Source: Pseudarthrobacter sp. NS4 (GTDB taxonomy: Bacteria; Actinomycetota; Actinomycetes; Actinomycetales; Micrococcaceae). Taken from it: a stretch of 64,000 nt of DNA. The stretch covers positions 1,798,001 to 1,862,000 of the forward strand of contig NZ_CP103288.1 of assembly GCF_024758005.1 (NCBI RefSeq). The letters run 5' to 3'. The position numbers were made by a program, and so were the translations under genes. The notes under the pieces are model-generated. The model was not told where the DNA came from, did no database searches, and worked only from the letters and a program-made list of their open reading frames with translations. Below, one piece after another: positions 8,309 through 17,864 of this stretch; position 1 is the stretch's first letter, and each line of letters begins with the position of its first letter.

Positions 8309-10813
8309 AGCGGGATCAGGCCAGGCCATCGCAGGACCCACCGCTTCCACGGGCTGGGACAGCGGGACGCCCGAGCCGTCACGCCGGCCGTGCTCCTGCG
8401 GCAGGGACCTGGCCACACCGGCAGCGGAGGAGGCCTTGGCCGGGCCATGCCCTGCCCAGGCCAGCAGCAGCGTATCTTCGCCCCGCAGGAACCGGTGTGC
8501 CCGAACGCCCGCGGTGGCGCGCCCCTTGGCGGGGTACTCGGAGAATGCGGTGACCTTGGCCGTGCCGGGGGCGGTGCCGGGAAGGGCGCCGACGGTGCCT
8601 GCTATGGTCACCACGACGGCGGCCTCGTCCTTGGGCTGCACCGCGCCGAAGAACAGCACACGGTCGCCCGCCGCCAGCTTGATGCCCGCCATGCCACCGG
8701 CCGTGCGGCCCTGCGGACGCACGCCGGCCGCTCCGAACTTGAGCAGCTGCGCCTGGCTGGTGAGGAACACGAGTTCCGCGTCATCCGCTCCGGCCGGCGC
8801 AACGCCCACCACAAAATCCTTGTCCTTGAGGGCAATGACTTCCCAGTCCTCGCGGTTCAGCGGGTAGTCCGGCTGGACCCGCTTGACCACGCCCTGGGCG
8901 GTGCCAATGGCCAGCACCTCATCCAGCGGCACGAATGCCACCAGGGTCTCGCCCTTCAGCAGGGTGATGAAGTCCTTGACGGGAACGCCGCCGGCGAGGT
9001 TGGGCAGCCCCGTCATGGGCGGAAGGACGGGCATATCCATCACCTGGAGCCGGAGCATGCGTCCCTGTGAGGTGACGGCGGCGACCTCCCCGCGGGCCGA
9101 TGTCTTCACCACCGAGGTGAACACATCGTGCTTGCTCCGCGGGCCGGCTTCGGCCAGCGGTTCATGGTTGCTGGTCCGCGCCACCTGGCCGGAGGCAGTC
9201 AGGATCGCCCAGCAGGGGTCGTCGGCGATTTCCAGGGCCAGCGGGACCGCCTTGCCCTTCTTTCCGGCCACTGCGGCAAGCTCGGCGGCGATGGTGGGGG
9301 ATACTGCTTCCGATTCCAGGAGCACGGTCCGGCGCGGGGTGCCATGCTGCTCCGCGATCCCGCCGAGCTCATCGGAGACCAAAGTTCGGAGGCGTTCCTC
9401 CGAGCCCAGGATGGCTTCCAGTTCCGCGATCTCGCGGCGCAGCTCATCCTGCTCCTTCTCCAGTTCGATCCGGGAGTATTTGGTGAGCTGGCGCAGGCGC
9501 AGCTCCAGGATGTAGTTCGCCTGGATCTCGGAAAGGTCGTAGATGGACATCAGGCGGGCGCGGGCAGCGGCGGCCTCGTCCGACGACCGGATGATCTGGA
9601 TGACCTCGTCGATGTCCACGATGGCGATGAGGAGGCCCTCCACCAGGTGCAGCCGGTCCTTCTTTTTGCCCAGCCGGAAGGCGGTCCGGCGGCGCACCAC
9701 GTTGATCCGGTGGTTGACGTAGACGGACAGCAGCTCCACCAGGCCGAGCGTCTGGGGCTGGCCGTCCACCAGGGTGACGTTGTTGATGCCGAAGGAATCC
9801 TCCATCGGCGAGTAGCGGTACAGCTGCTGGAGGACGGCGTTGGGGTTGAAGCCGTTCTTGAGCTCGATGACCAGGCGCAGGCCGTGCTTGCGGTCCGTCA
9901 GGTCGACGATGTCGCTGATGCCCATCAGCTTCTTGGCGTTGACGGCGTCCTTGATCTTTTCGATCACTTTTTCCGGGCCCACCATGTACGGGAGCTCGGT
10001 GACCACCAGGCCGGTGCGGCGGGCGGTGAGCTGCTCGACCTCCACCTTGGCCCGGGTCTTGAAGGAGCCGCGGCCCGTGGCGTAGGCATCCCGGATTCCG
10101 TCGAGGCCGACGATGCGCCCTCCGCTGGGCAGGTCCGGGCCCGGGACGAACCGCATGATGTCATCCAGCGTGGCATCGGGGTGCGCGATCAGGTGCCGGG
10201 CAGCGGAGATCACCTCCACCAGGTTGTGCGGGGCCATGTTGGTGGCCATGCCGACGGCGATTCCGGTGGCGCCGTTGACCAGGAGGTTGGGGAAGGCGGC
10301 GGGCAGGACATCCGGCTGGGTCAGCTGGTTGTCGTAGTTGGGGACGAAGTCCACCACGTCTTCGTCAAGGTGGTCAGTGAGCGTGAGGGCGGCGGCGGCC
10401 AGCCTGGCCTCGGTGTACCGCGGAGCCGCGGGGCCGTCGTCGAGCGAGCCGAAGTTGCCGTGCCCGTCAATCAGCGGCAGCCGCAGCGAGAAGTCCTGCG
10501 CCATGCGCACCATGGCGTCGTAGATGGCGGTGTCACCGTGGGGGTGCAGCTTGCCCATGACTTCGCCCACCACGCGCGCGCTTTTAACGTGCCCGCGGTC
10601 CGGCCGCAGGCCCATGTCGCTCATCATGTAGAGGATGCGGCGCTGCACCGGCTTCAGCCCGTCCCGGGCGTCCGGAAGGGCCCGGGAGTAGATCACGGAA
10701 TAGGCATACTCCAGGAACGATCCCTCCATTTCGGAGGTGACATCGATATCCACGATGTTCTCCGTGTAGGGGGAAGTGTCCACAACGGGGGCTGAACTCT
10801 GGCGGCGGGCCAT
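8306..10813 (-). CDS. parC: DNA topoisomerase IV subunit A
   Basis: Type IIA topoisomerase A subunit of 835 residues that cuts and rejoins DNA to unlink daughter chromosomes. The catalytic tyrosine is in [10 protein letters not shown] (Tyr133). The quinolone-determining stretch [11 protein letters not shown] has Thr95 where E. coli ParC has a serine. A coiled coil rich in Glu/Arg follows around residues 420-480, and the C-terminal part holds beta-pinwheel-like repeats. It could be called gyrA from sequence alone, but the N-terminus and lone position (no gyrB beside it) fit ParC of actinobacteria better. GAAGGA lies upstream of the ATG. The promoter is probably shared with the divergent GNAT fusion gene. 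Confidence 0.88.
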   Translation of the reverse strand: MARRQSSAPVVDTSPYTENIVDIDVTSEMEGSFLEYAYSVIYSRALPDARDGLKPVQRRILYMMSDMGLRPDRGHVKSARVVGEVMGKLHPHGDTAIYDAMVRMAQDFSLRLPLIDGHGNFGSLDDGPAAPRYTEARLAAAALTLTDHLDEDVVDFVPNYDNQLTQPDVLPAAFPNLLVNGATGIAVGMATNMAPHNLVEVISAARHLIAHPDATLDDIMRFVPGPDLPSGGRIVGLDGIRDAYATGRGSFKTRAKVEVEQLTARRTGLVVTELPYMVGPEKVIEKIKDAVNAKKLMGISDIVDLTDRKHGLRLVIELKNGFNPNAVLQQLYRYSPMEDSFGINNVTLVDGQPQTLGLVELLSVYVNHRINVVRRRTAFRLGKKKDRLHLVEGLLIAIVDIDEVIQIIRSSDEAAAARARLMSIYDLSEIQANYILELRLRQLTKYSRIELEKEQDELRREIAELEAILGSEERLRTLVSDELGGIAEQHGTPRRTVLLESEAVSPTIAAELAAVAGKKGKAVPLALEIADDPCWAILTASGQVARTSNHEPLAEAGPRSKHDVFTSVVKTSARGEVAAVTSQGRMLRLQVMDMPVLPPMTGLPNLAGGVPVKDFITLLKGETLVAFVPLDEVLAIGTAQGVVKRVQPDYPLNREDWEVIALKDKDFVVGVAPAGADDAELVFLTSQAQLLKFGAAGVRPQGRTAGGMAGIKLAAGDRVLFFGAVQPKDEAAVVVTIAGTVGALPGTAPGTAKVTAFSEYPAKGRATAGVRAHRFLRGEDTLLLAWAGHGPAKASSAAGVARSLPQEHGRRDGSGVPLSQPVEAVGPAMAWPDPA

Positions 10814-10877
10814 GGGGTGGGTAGATCCTTCTGGGGGTTACTGTGCAGCTTTCGGGGGTGCTGCCGAAGTTTTTGGC

Positions 10878-10890
10878 TAGGCTAAGCCTA
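10878..10890. promoter_or_regulatory. Palindromic bidirectional -10 element between parC and the GNAT fusion gene
   Basis: TAGGCTAAGCCTA reads as a -10 hexamer on both strands: TAGGCT at 10878-10883 on plus, ending 6 nt before the ATG at 10890, and TAGCCT at 10884-10879 on minus, about 65 nt before parC. This suggests one symmetric element for both genes. Confidence 0.5.
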
Positions 10891-13574
10891 TGGTGGATCA
10901 GCCCGGGGACGGCGAATATCCGGAACATTGGGAAGCCGATGTCGTCCTGCGCGACGGCGGAACAGCGCATTTGCGCCCCATTCATCCCTCGGATGCCGAT
11001 GCCGTCCAGGCCTTCCACATGCGGCAGTCGCAGGATTCAATTTACATGCGGTTCTTCGCCTTCAAAGCCAGGTTGTCCAGCAAGGAGCTCAAACGCTTCA
11101 CGGAGGTGGACTACAAAGACCGGGTGGCATTCGTCATCACCAGCCGGGGGGAAATCATCGGGATCGGCCGCTATGACCGGCTGGATGATCCGGCCGAGGC
11201 TGAGGTTGCCTTCAATATTGCCGATGCCCACCAAGGGAGGGGACTCGGGTCAATCCTGCTCGAACACCTTGCTGCTGCGGCCCACGAAAACGGGATCCGC
11301 CGGTTCAGCGCCGAGGTGCTGCCGGAGAACCGCAAGATGCTGATGGTGTTTTCCGACGCCGGCTACGACGTCAAGCGCCATTTCGACGACGGCGTCGTCA
11401 GCCTCGAATTCAACATCGACCCCACCGAAAAATCCCGTGCCGTCATGGAGTCCCGCGAGCACCGCGCGGAGGCGAGGAGCGTCCGGGACCTGCTGACGCC
11501 GTCGTCCATTGCCGTCATCGGCGCCAGCCGCAAGTGGGGGACCGTTGGCTACCAGCTCCTCGAACACATCGTCGAGGGCGGGTTTCCCGGTCCGGTTTAC
11601 GCGATCAACCCCGAGGCGCTGGAACTGGCGGGCATGATGTCCTTCGGCAGCCTGTCCGAAGTGCCGGATCCCGTGCAGCTCGCCGTGATCGCGGTTCCCT
11701 ACGAGGAGGTCACGCCTGTGGTGGCCCAGTGCGCCGCGGCAGGCGTCAAGGGCCTGGTGGTCGCCTCCGCAGGCTTCGCGGACGACGGCGAACGCGGCCT
11801 CCTGCGGCAGCGGGACCTGGTGCGGCAGGCCAGGGCAAACGGCATGCGCGTCATCGGTCCTGCCTCCCTGGGCATCGTGAACACGCACCCGGACGTCTCG
11901 CTCAACGCGTCGATGGCGCCCACACTGCCCCTGCGGGGAGGCCTGGGCCTGTTCAGCCAGTCGGCAGCCATCGGCGTCTCGCTTTATGCAGCCTCAAGCC
12001 GGCGGCGGCTGGGGCTGTCCACGTTCCTCTCCGCCGGGAACAGGGCGGACGTCTCGGGCAATGACATGATGCAGTACTGGGAGGACGACTCCGACACCTC
12101 CGCCGTTGGCCTTTACCTGGAGTCGATCGGCAACCCCCGCAAGTTCTCCCGCCTGGCCCGCCGGCTGGCGCGTACCAAACCGGTGATCGTGGCCAAGTCC
12201 GACTCCATGGGCCTGCGGCTGCCCCCGGGCCATGCCGTCCGTACCACCCAGGCCCCCGCCGGGGCACTGGACGCCATGCTGCGCCAGTCCGGTGTGATCC
12301 GCGTGGAGACCATCGAACAGCTCGTGGATGTGGCGCAGGTTGTTTCCGGCCAGCCCATTCCTGCCGGACCCGGACTGGCCATCTTCAGCAACTCCCGGGC
12401 ACTGGGCAAAGTCGTGGCCGACAGCGCCGCCGACCAGGGCCTGAACGTCGTGGAGCTGGTGACCGAAGTGGACCTCGACGCCGGACGGTCGGTAGCCCTG
12501 CCGGCCTTGCGGTCGGCGTTGCTCAAGACCCTGCAATCAGACACCGTGCATTCCGTCATCGCCGCACTTCTGCCGGCCCGCGGCCTCACCGTGGACAGCA
12601 TTGCCGAGGTGCTAGCCGAGTGCTCAGCGGCCGCCGGGAAACCCGTCGTGGCCGCGTTCACCGGGATCCTGGATCCTTCGGTCTACGTCGAAGGGATGGT
12701 GGGATCCCTGGACGCTGCCGTTCCCTGTTTCTCCAATCCCGGTGCCGCGGTGGCCGCGCTCGCGGCCGTGGTGCGGTACTCGGAGTGGGTGTCCCGAGAC
12801 CAGGGGCATTTCGTCGAACCTGCCGGCTGCGATCCCCGGCAGGCGCGGGCTGAGCTCGAGGTCCTGCTCCGGGACGTCAGGGGGGAGCAGCTCCGGCAGT
12901 TGGAGCCGGCAGCGGCTGCTTCCCTGCTGGGCCACTATGGCATTGCGGTGCTCCCGTCCGTCGGCTTCGACACTCCGGACCAGGCCGTTGAGGCGGCGGA
13001 TACCCTGGGCTGGCCGGTGGCGCTGAAGACCACCGATCCCGCCCTGCGGCACCGGCTTGACCTCGGCGGAGTCCGCCTGGACATCCAGGATCCGGAGTCA
13101 CTGCGCCGGAATGTCCTCCAGATGCGCCGGGCACTTTCCGCCTACGGGGATCCGTCGCTGGAGGTGCAGTCCATGGCGCCCGTGGGCCAGGCCTGCACCT
13201 TCCGGGCCATAGAAGACCCGCTGCTGGGTCCGGTGATTTCGTTCGGCCTCGCCGGCGACGCCGTCAACCTGCTGGATGACTGGTCCCACCGGGTGCCGCC
13301 ACTGTCCGCAGCGGATGTGCATGACTTCATCCGCGGTCCCCGGGCCGCCAGGAAACTCTTCGCGTACCAGGGCCTGCCGGCCGTTGACGTGCAGGCCCTC
13401 GAGGACCTTGCGGGCCGGTTGGCCTGGATGAAGGACAACCATCCCGAAATTGCCCTGGTGGAATTCAACCCGGTGCTGTGCGGGACGACGGGGGCCACCA
13501 TCCTGGCTGCTGACGTCCGGATCGGCAACCCCGCCCAGCGCACGGACAGCGCCCGGCGGGCCATGCTGGGTTGA
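10890..13574 (+). CDS. GNAT N-acetyltransferase fused to NDP-forming acyl-CoA synthetase-like domains (Pat-like)
   Basis: A fusion protein of 894 residues. Order: GNAT acetyltransferase (about 20-175, with the acetyl-CoA-binding stretch around AHQGRGLGSILL), CoA-binding domain (about 195-300, VIGASRKWGTVGY), succinyl-CoA-ligase-like domains (about 310-620), and a C-terminal ATP-grasp domain (about 665-885). Relatives such as PatZ of E. coli acetylate lysines of acetyl-CoA synthetase and have the GNAT part at the C-terminus; here it is N-terminal. In active ADP-forming synthetases a phosphorylated His sits in HTGSLAG. The matching stretch here reads TTQAPAG, so the ligase half is probably a sensor. 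No Shine-Dalgarno; a leaderless start is likely. Confidence 0.85.
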   Translation: MVDQPGDGEYPEHWEADVVLRDGGTAHLRPIHPSDADAVQAFHMRQSQDSIYMRFFAFKARLSSKELKRFTEVDYKDRVAFVITSRGEIIGIGRYDRLDDPAEAEVAFNIADAHQGRGLGSILLEHLAAAAHENGIRRFSAEVLPENRKMLMVFSDAGYDVKRHFDDGVVSLEFNIDPTEKSRAVMESREHRAEARSVRDLLTPSSIAVIGASRKWGTVGYQLLEHIVEGGFPGPVYAINPEALELAGMMSFGSLSEVPDPVQLAVIAVPYEEVTPVVAQCAAAGVKGLVVASAGFADDGERGLLRQRDLVRQARANGMRVIGPASLGIVNTHPDVSLNASMAPTLPLRGGLGLFSQSAAIGVSLYAASSRRRLGLSTFLSAGNRADVSGNDMMQYWEDDSDTSAVGLYLESIGNPRKFSRLARRLARTKPVIVAKSDSMGLRLPPGHAVRTTQAPAGALDAMLRQSGVIRVETIEQLVDVAQVVSGQPIPAGPGLAIFSNSRALGKVVADSAADQGLNVVELVTEVDLDAGRSVALPALRSALLKTLQSDTVHSVIAALLPARGLTVDSIAEVLAECSAAAGKPVVAAFTGILDPSVYVEGMVGSLDAAVPCFSNPGAAVAALAAVVRYSEWVSRDQGHFVEPAGCDPRQARAELEVLLRDVRGEQLRQLEPAAAASLLGHYGIAVLPSVGFDTPDQAVEAADTLGWPVALKTTDPALRHRLDLGGVRLDIQDPESLRRNVLQMRRALSAYGDPSLEVQSMAPVGQACTFRAIEDPLLGPVISFGLAGDAVNLLDDWSHRVPPLSAADVHDFIRGPRAARKLFAYQGLPAVDVQALEDLAGRLAWMKDNHPEIALVEFNPVLCGTTGATILAADVRIGNPAQRTDSARRAMLG

Positions 13575-13617
13575 GGCGGTTAGCAAAGTGACCTGCCCAT
13601 CTGTGAAAATGGGGTAT

Positions 13618-14361
13618 ATGAGCTCACAGCCTCCCGCGTCGGCGCCCGAAACGCCCGGCAATGACAACCAGGCAGTCCGCCACCACAGCTCACACAGCCA
13701 CAGTTCCCAGGGCCAGAGCCTGGACGGCGCCCTGCAGAAGGCCGGTTTCTACCCCCGCCTGGTGGCAGACGTCGTGGACGATGCCCTGGACGGCCGCGAA
13801 TGCGTTGCCCACCTGGTCCACCTGGAAACCCACTTCGACCGCGCCGAGGTCCGCCGCCACATCACGGTGCTGGTGCTGACCGCGGACATGCTGGTGATCA
13901 CGCACGTTGACGACCAGCAGCTGGACGAGGCAGGCGAACAGATCGTCGCGCAGATCTCCACCGAATCCGTACCGGTCTCCCAGATCCGTTCGGTGGTGCT
14001 CAGCTACATGTACGCCCAGCCGCAGAACTACAAGCCCTCCGATCCGGTGCGCGAACTGACGCTCTCCATCGCCTGGTCCGGCGGCCAGCGGCTGGATATG
14101 GGGCCTGCCAGCTGCGGCGACCCCCAGTGCGAAGCGGACCACGGGTACACCGGCACCATCGCCCAGGAGGACATTGTCCTCCGGATCAGCGCTGAAGCGG
14201 ACGGACTGCAGGCAGTCCAGGACGCCAAACTCTTTGCCCGCGCGCTCCGCGCGGTGAACACCGGCTCCAGCTCCCCGGTTCCGCACGTCCAGTCCCTGCC
14301 GCCAAGGCCCCGCGCCGGCGTATTCGGCACCCGCCTGAGCCGCGGCCACCAGCAGCGCTGA
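13618..14361 (+). CDS. DUF5998 family protein
   Basis: A 247-residue cytoplasmic protein matching the DUF5998 pattern: GFYPRLVADVVDDALDG, then EVRRHITVLVLTADMLVITHVD, and a conserved ACGDPNC-like CGDPQCEADHGYTG. It has a His/Ser-rich N-terminal tail (HHSSHSHSS). The function is unknown; the paired cysteines and histidine could bind metal. The start is uncertain between ATG 13618 and ATG 13609, as neither has a clear ribosome site. It precedes the phosphodiesterase gene by one base, and tdk follows, so the three form an operon. Confidence 0.75.
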   Translation: MSSQPPASAPETPGNDNQAVRHHSSHSHSSQGQSLDGALQKAGFYPRLVADVVDDALDGRECVAHLVHLETHFDRAEVRRHITVLVLTADMLVITHVDDQQLDEAGEQIVAQISTESVPVSQIRSVVLSYMYAQPQNYKPSDPVRELTLSIAWSGGQRLDMGPASCGDPQCEADHGYTGTIAQEDIVLRISAEADGLQAVQDAKLFARALRAVNTGSSSPVPHVQSLPPRPRAGVFGTRLSRGHQQR

Positions 14362-14362
14362 G

Positions 14363-15595
14363 ATGCCGGAAGAACGCCACCCCGCCCTCAGCGTCTCCTC
14401 TGCTCCAACCGGCCAGGCACCTGACCTGCCCCCTGCACCCGCGTACGGGCGGCGGTCAGTCGCCGAAGTACTCACCAGCGCTGCGGCCAGCCTCGGCGTG
14501 GACGGTTTTGCCAACACCCTCGGGCTTCCCGCCGCCTCACGGGTGTGCGTGGTCCTCGCCGATGGCCTGGGCCGGAACCTGCTGAAACAGAAATCGGCGC
14601 ACACCCCGTTCCTGCGCTCGCTTATCCAGGCCGGGCAGGGTGACGTTCCTGTCTGGCTCGACTCGGCATTCCCTTCCACCACGGCAGCCGCCCTGTCGAG
14701 CTTCGGCACCGGCCTGCCGCCTGGCCAGCACGGCATGGTGGGCTACGACGTGCTCGATCCGGAGCAGGACAAGGTAGTCAACCTGCTGGGAAACTGGGAT
14801 CCCGGCGTCGACCCGGAGCTGTGGCAGCCTTTTCCCACAGTCTTTGAGCGCGCTGCCGGGCAGGTGGACGTCACCACCATCAGCCTGCCCCAGTTCGCCG
14901 ACTCTCCGATGACCCGGGCTGCCCTCCGCGGCGGCCGGTTCATCTCTGCCACCACAGCCCACGCCCGGACGGCTGCCGCCGCTGAAACCATGGCTGCATC
15001 CGGCCCCTCCCTGATGTACTTCTACCTGAACGAACTCGACAAAGCCGGACACCGCTACGGCTGCCAGTCGGAACAATGGGAGCACCAGCTCGAGGAACTC
15101 GATGCCACCATGAAGCGGCTCAACGCTTCCCTCCCGGCCGGCACAAGCATCCTGCTCACTGCGGACCACGGCATGCTGGACGTGCCCGAACAGCACCGAG
15201 TCGACTTCTCCGCGGACCCCGCCCTGGTGGACGGTGTCCGGCATACCGCCGGCGAGCCCAGAATGGTGCACCTGTACCTGGAAGACACCGCCAACGGGAC
15301 CAGCCGTGACCGCCTGCTTACAGCGTGGCGTGCGCGGTTCGGCGGCAGGATCTGGGCGTTCACCCGCGAAGAAGCCCTGGCCGCGGGGCTGTTCGGCCAA
15401 CTCCGTCCCGCCGTCGAAGGCAGGATCGGTGACATCATGATCGCGGCCCGGGACAGCCTTGCCCTCTACGACACACGGCGGAGCCGCCCCACCGCCATGG
15501 AGGTGGTAGGCCAGCACGGGTCGCTGACGAAAGCCGAGCGGGAGGTCCCGCTGCTGTATTTCCCGGCCGGCGGCAAGGGCACGCGCCGTGGCTGA
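14363..15595 (+). CDS. Type I phosphodiesterase/nucleotide pyrophosphatase (alkaline phosphatase superfamily)
   Basis: A 410-residue metal-dependent phosphodiesterase of the alkaline phosphatase superfamily. Marks are VVLADGLGRN (metal Asp), FPSTTAAALSSFGTGLPPGQHG with the nucleophile Thr/Ser region, YLNELDKAGHRYG, and LLTADHGMLDVP near the end of the fold. No signal peptide is evident, so it appears cytoplasmic. The substrate is not known. It follows DUF5998 by one base and its last 8 bases overlap tdk, which points to one operon and perhaps a link to nucleotide turnover. Confidence 0.85.
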   Translation: MPEERHPALSVSSAPTGQAPDLPPAPAYGRRSVAEVLTSAAASLGVDGFANTLGLPAASRVCVVLADGLGRNLLKQKSAHTPFLRSLIQAGQGDVPVWLDSAFPSTTAAALSSFGTGLPPGQHGMVGYDVLDPEQDKVVNLLGNWDPGVDPELWQPFPTVFERAAGQVDVTTISLPQFADSPMTRAALRGGRFISATTAHARTAAAAETMAASGPSLMYFYLNELDKAGHRYGCQSEQWEHQLEELDATMKRLNASLPAGTSILLTADHGMLDVPEQHRVDFSADPALVDGVRHTAGEPRMVHLYLEDTANGTSRDRLLTAWRARFGGRIWAFTREEALAAGLFGQLRPAVEGRIGDIMIAARDSLALYDTRRSRPTAMEVVGQHGSLTKAEREVPLLYFPAGGKGTRRG

Positions 15596-16313
15596 GCTCG
15601 TGTTTTTCTCCGGCACCATGGACTGCGGCAAATCCACCCTGGCGCTGCAGATGGACCATAACCACAGGGCGAGGGGGCGGGGCGGGGTGCGGTTCAGCCG
15701 GAACGACCGCGCCGGCGAATCCCGTATCTCCAGCCGGCTTGGCCTGGAAACTGACGCCGTGGAAGTGGCCGACGGTACCGACTTCTGGGAGGAGGTCATG
15801 CGCCGCCGCACCCAGGGGCAGCGTGTGGACTACCTGATCTGCGACGAAGCCCAGTTCTACTCTCCCGAGCAGGTGGAACAGCTCGCAAAAGTGGTTGACG
15901 AGATTGACGTGGACGTTTTCGCCTTCGGCATCACGGCCGACTTCCGCACCCGGCTGTTTCCGGGGTCGCAGCGGCTCATCGAGCTGGCGGACCGGGTGCA
16001 GGTGCTGCAGGTGGAGGCGCTGTGCTGGTGCGGACGCCGCGCCACGCACAATGCCCGGACGGTCGACGGCGTCATGGTCACCGAGGGTGCGCAGGTGGTG
16101 GTGGGCGACGTGGAGATGGCGATGGATACCGTGGCTTCAGCGGGAAGCGGGCATGTTTCCTTGGTGGGCTATGAGACCCTGTGCCGCCGGCATTACATGA
16201 GGCGCGTTACTGCGCACGGCGCCAACCTGATGGCGGAACAGGACCAGTTGCTGCCCTTCGAGGTTGATGCCTGCCTGTGGCGCGGCGCCGGCGGAACGGT
16301 GACAGGGGAGTAA
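15588..16313 (+). CDS. tdk: Thymidine kinase (type II)
   Basis: Phosphorylates thymidine with ATP for DNA precursor salvage. It has 241 residues. The P-loop is GTMDCGKST (9-17), the Walker B-like CDEAQF is at 85-90, and the zinc-binding lasso comes from CWC (146/148) and CRRH (199-202); the first pair has a single spacer residue rather than two. The GTG start lies inside the preceding gene with an 8-bp overlap, so translation is probably coupled. The lasso residue VSLVGYETLC is typical of the family. Confidence 0.93.
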   Translation: MAELVFFSGTMDCGKSTLALQMDHNHRARGRGGVRFSRNDRAGESRISSRLGLETDAVEVADGTDFWEEVMRRRTQGQRVDYLICDEAQFYSPEQVEQLAKVVDEIDVDVFAFGITADFRTRLFPGSQRLIELADRVQVLQVEALCWCGRRATHNARTVDGVMVTEGAQVVVGDVEMAMDTVASAGSGHVSLVGYETLCRRHYMRRVTAHGANLMAEQDQLLPFEVDACLWRGAGGTVTGE

Positions 16314-16358
16314 CGCCAGGGCCGGCAACCGTTCAGGAGCGTTGGGAGCTGCCCGCTG

Positions 16359-17672
16359 TCAGTCGCCGCGGGTGCCGAAGACGATCTCGTCCCAGGACGG
16401 GACACTGGAACGCTTGGGCCTTGCAGGCTGCCGCTCCGGAACCTCGGCATCAGGCGCGGGGCCGGCCGGCAGGGCATCCTCGTGCCTCGGGGCGGGGCGG
16501 CGCTGATTGCCGCCAAGGAGCTCGTTCAGGCCGGCATTCGCGGAAGGGCTACCGGTTGCTCCCGCGTCCGATCGACGCTGCGGAGACGCCACGATGGTAA
16601 TTTCCCGCGTCTCGGTGCTCACGCCGTCGTGCAGCCGCAAAGCGTCATCGGCAGGATCCCCGTGCGGCGGGATCAGGCTGAGGCGGGACAGCATGGAGGG
16701 GCGGGCATCACGCCGCCGGACAAAGGAGTCCCCCTTGGCCGCGGGCGCCTCGTCAACGTCAACCTGGGGTTCGGGTTCCTGGTCTTCCTCTTCCGCAACA
16801 ACCTCGGACGGGCGCGGGTGGGCGGCCGGTACGCCGTGGGTCAGCAGCAGGGCCAGGGCGTCGTCGGAATCCTCGTCCACACCCAGCCGCTGTCCCCGCC
16901 GCGAGCGGAGCATGTCCAGGAGGCCGTCCGATTCCTTGCCCGCCTGGGCGGATCCTGCCTGGCCGCCAGGAGCGGAGCGGGCAGTGTCGGCGTCAGTCTC
17001 AAAATCGAAGGGGCGGTCCGATACTGCCGAGAGGCGGCGGGCGGGAACGGGGCCATCGAGTGGTTCAAGTTCGCTGAGCTGCTGCGCCCAGCGGTTGGCA
17101 TTCTGCAGGGATTTGCGGGCCGGACTGAAGGTCCACAGCGCCGGCGGCTCCTCGCCGATGCCGGCAGCGCCGTCTATCTTCGGCTCAAAACTTGCCGAAA
17201 CAGTCCAGGTGCCGTCCTGCCGGCGCCAGGAATCCCACTCCACTGTTGACGGGTCAATGCCGTGAGCGGAAAGCCGGTGCGACACCATGTCGGCCAGGGT
17301 GGCAGGGCTGTCGCCGAAGGCCGACCGGTAGGCGTCATGACCCGGGGAAGGGGTGGCAACCTCAACCTTGCGGGCCTGCTGCGCCACGTACTCCCGTTCC
17401 GCCAGGACTGGACCCTCGTAGCGTTCAACCTTCGCGAGCGGCAAGCCGGACAGTTCCGCAACGTCGGCTGCTGTGGCCCCGGCGCGGATACGTGCCTGGA
17501 TATCCCTTGGGGACATGGGAATGGCAGCCCTGTCGGCCTTCGGCTTTGCCGTTGACCTGCTTGCCATCCTCAGCGCTTCATCGATCGGCAGCTGGAACAT
17601 CTCGCCGCCGGCACCGCTCAACAGGAGATGCGTCCCGTCGTCGTGCACGCCTACAAGCCGTAGATCCTGCAT
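16359..17672 (-). CDS. sepH: Septation protein SepH
   Basis: Actinobacterial FtsZ regulator (DUF3071) of 437 residues; SepH of Streptomyces binds FtsZ and promotes its assembly. The conserved N-terminal domain begins MQDLRLVGVHDDGTHLLL and includes a helix-turn-helix-like stretch (residues 50-100, SPRDIQARIRAGATAADVAE). A long acidic, low-complexity middle follows, and the short conserved C-terminal motif PSWDEIVFGTRGD ends the protein. GGAGG lies just upstream of this ATG; an earlier in-frame ATG at 17726 lacks one. It converges with tdk. Confidence 0.92.
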   Translation of the reverse strand: MQDLRLVGVHDDGTHLLLSGAGGEMFQLPIDEALRMASRSTAKPKADRAAIPMSPRDIQARIRAGATAADVAELSGLPLAKVERYEGPVLAEREYVAQQARKVEVATPSPGHDAYRSAFGDSPATLADMVSHRLSAHGIDPSTVEWDSWRRQDGTWTVSASFEPKIDGAAGIGEEPPALWTFSPARKSLQNANRWAQQLSELEPLDGPVPARRLSAVSDRPFDFETDADTARSAPGGQAGSAQAGKESDGLLDMLRSRRGQRLGVDEDSDDALALLLTHGVPAAHPRPSEVVAEEEDQEPEPQVDVDEAPAAKGDSFVRRRDARPSMLSRLSLIPPHGDPADDALRLHDGVSTETREITIVASPQRRSDAGATGSPSANAGLNELLGGNQRRPAPRHEDALPAGPAPDAEVPERQPARPKRSSVPSWDEIVFGTRGD

Positions 17673-17864
17673 ACAAATCCTCCACCCGAGCATTACTATC
17701 AATCGAAACTCTGCCACCCGCCGCACCTGTTTTGGCTCAAGGGGCAGGGCGCGCCGCGAATTTCCGCTGGATACCGGCGGTGCGGGAAACGAAGGACTAA
17801 CAACCGGGACGGCAGGTACTGCTGCGAAGAGTCCTGCAGCCAGGTCCGGGAAGGAAGCCCGCTG

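Noticed and set aside
7277..9070. A 597-codon open frame across the end of cydDC, DinB and parC
   Set aside because: It crosses three well-supported genes in other frames and shows no family resemblance.
9128..10795. A 555-codon open frame antisense to parC
   Set aside because: Mirror of the parC codons; the translation is a low-complexity Val/Gly/His/Asp mixture with no recognisable domain.
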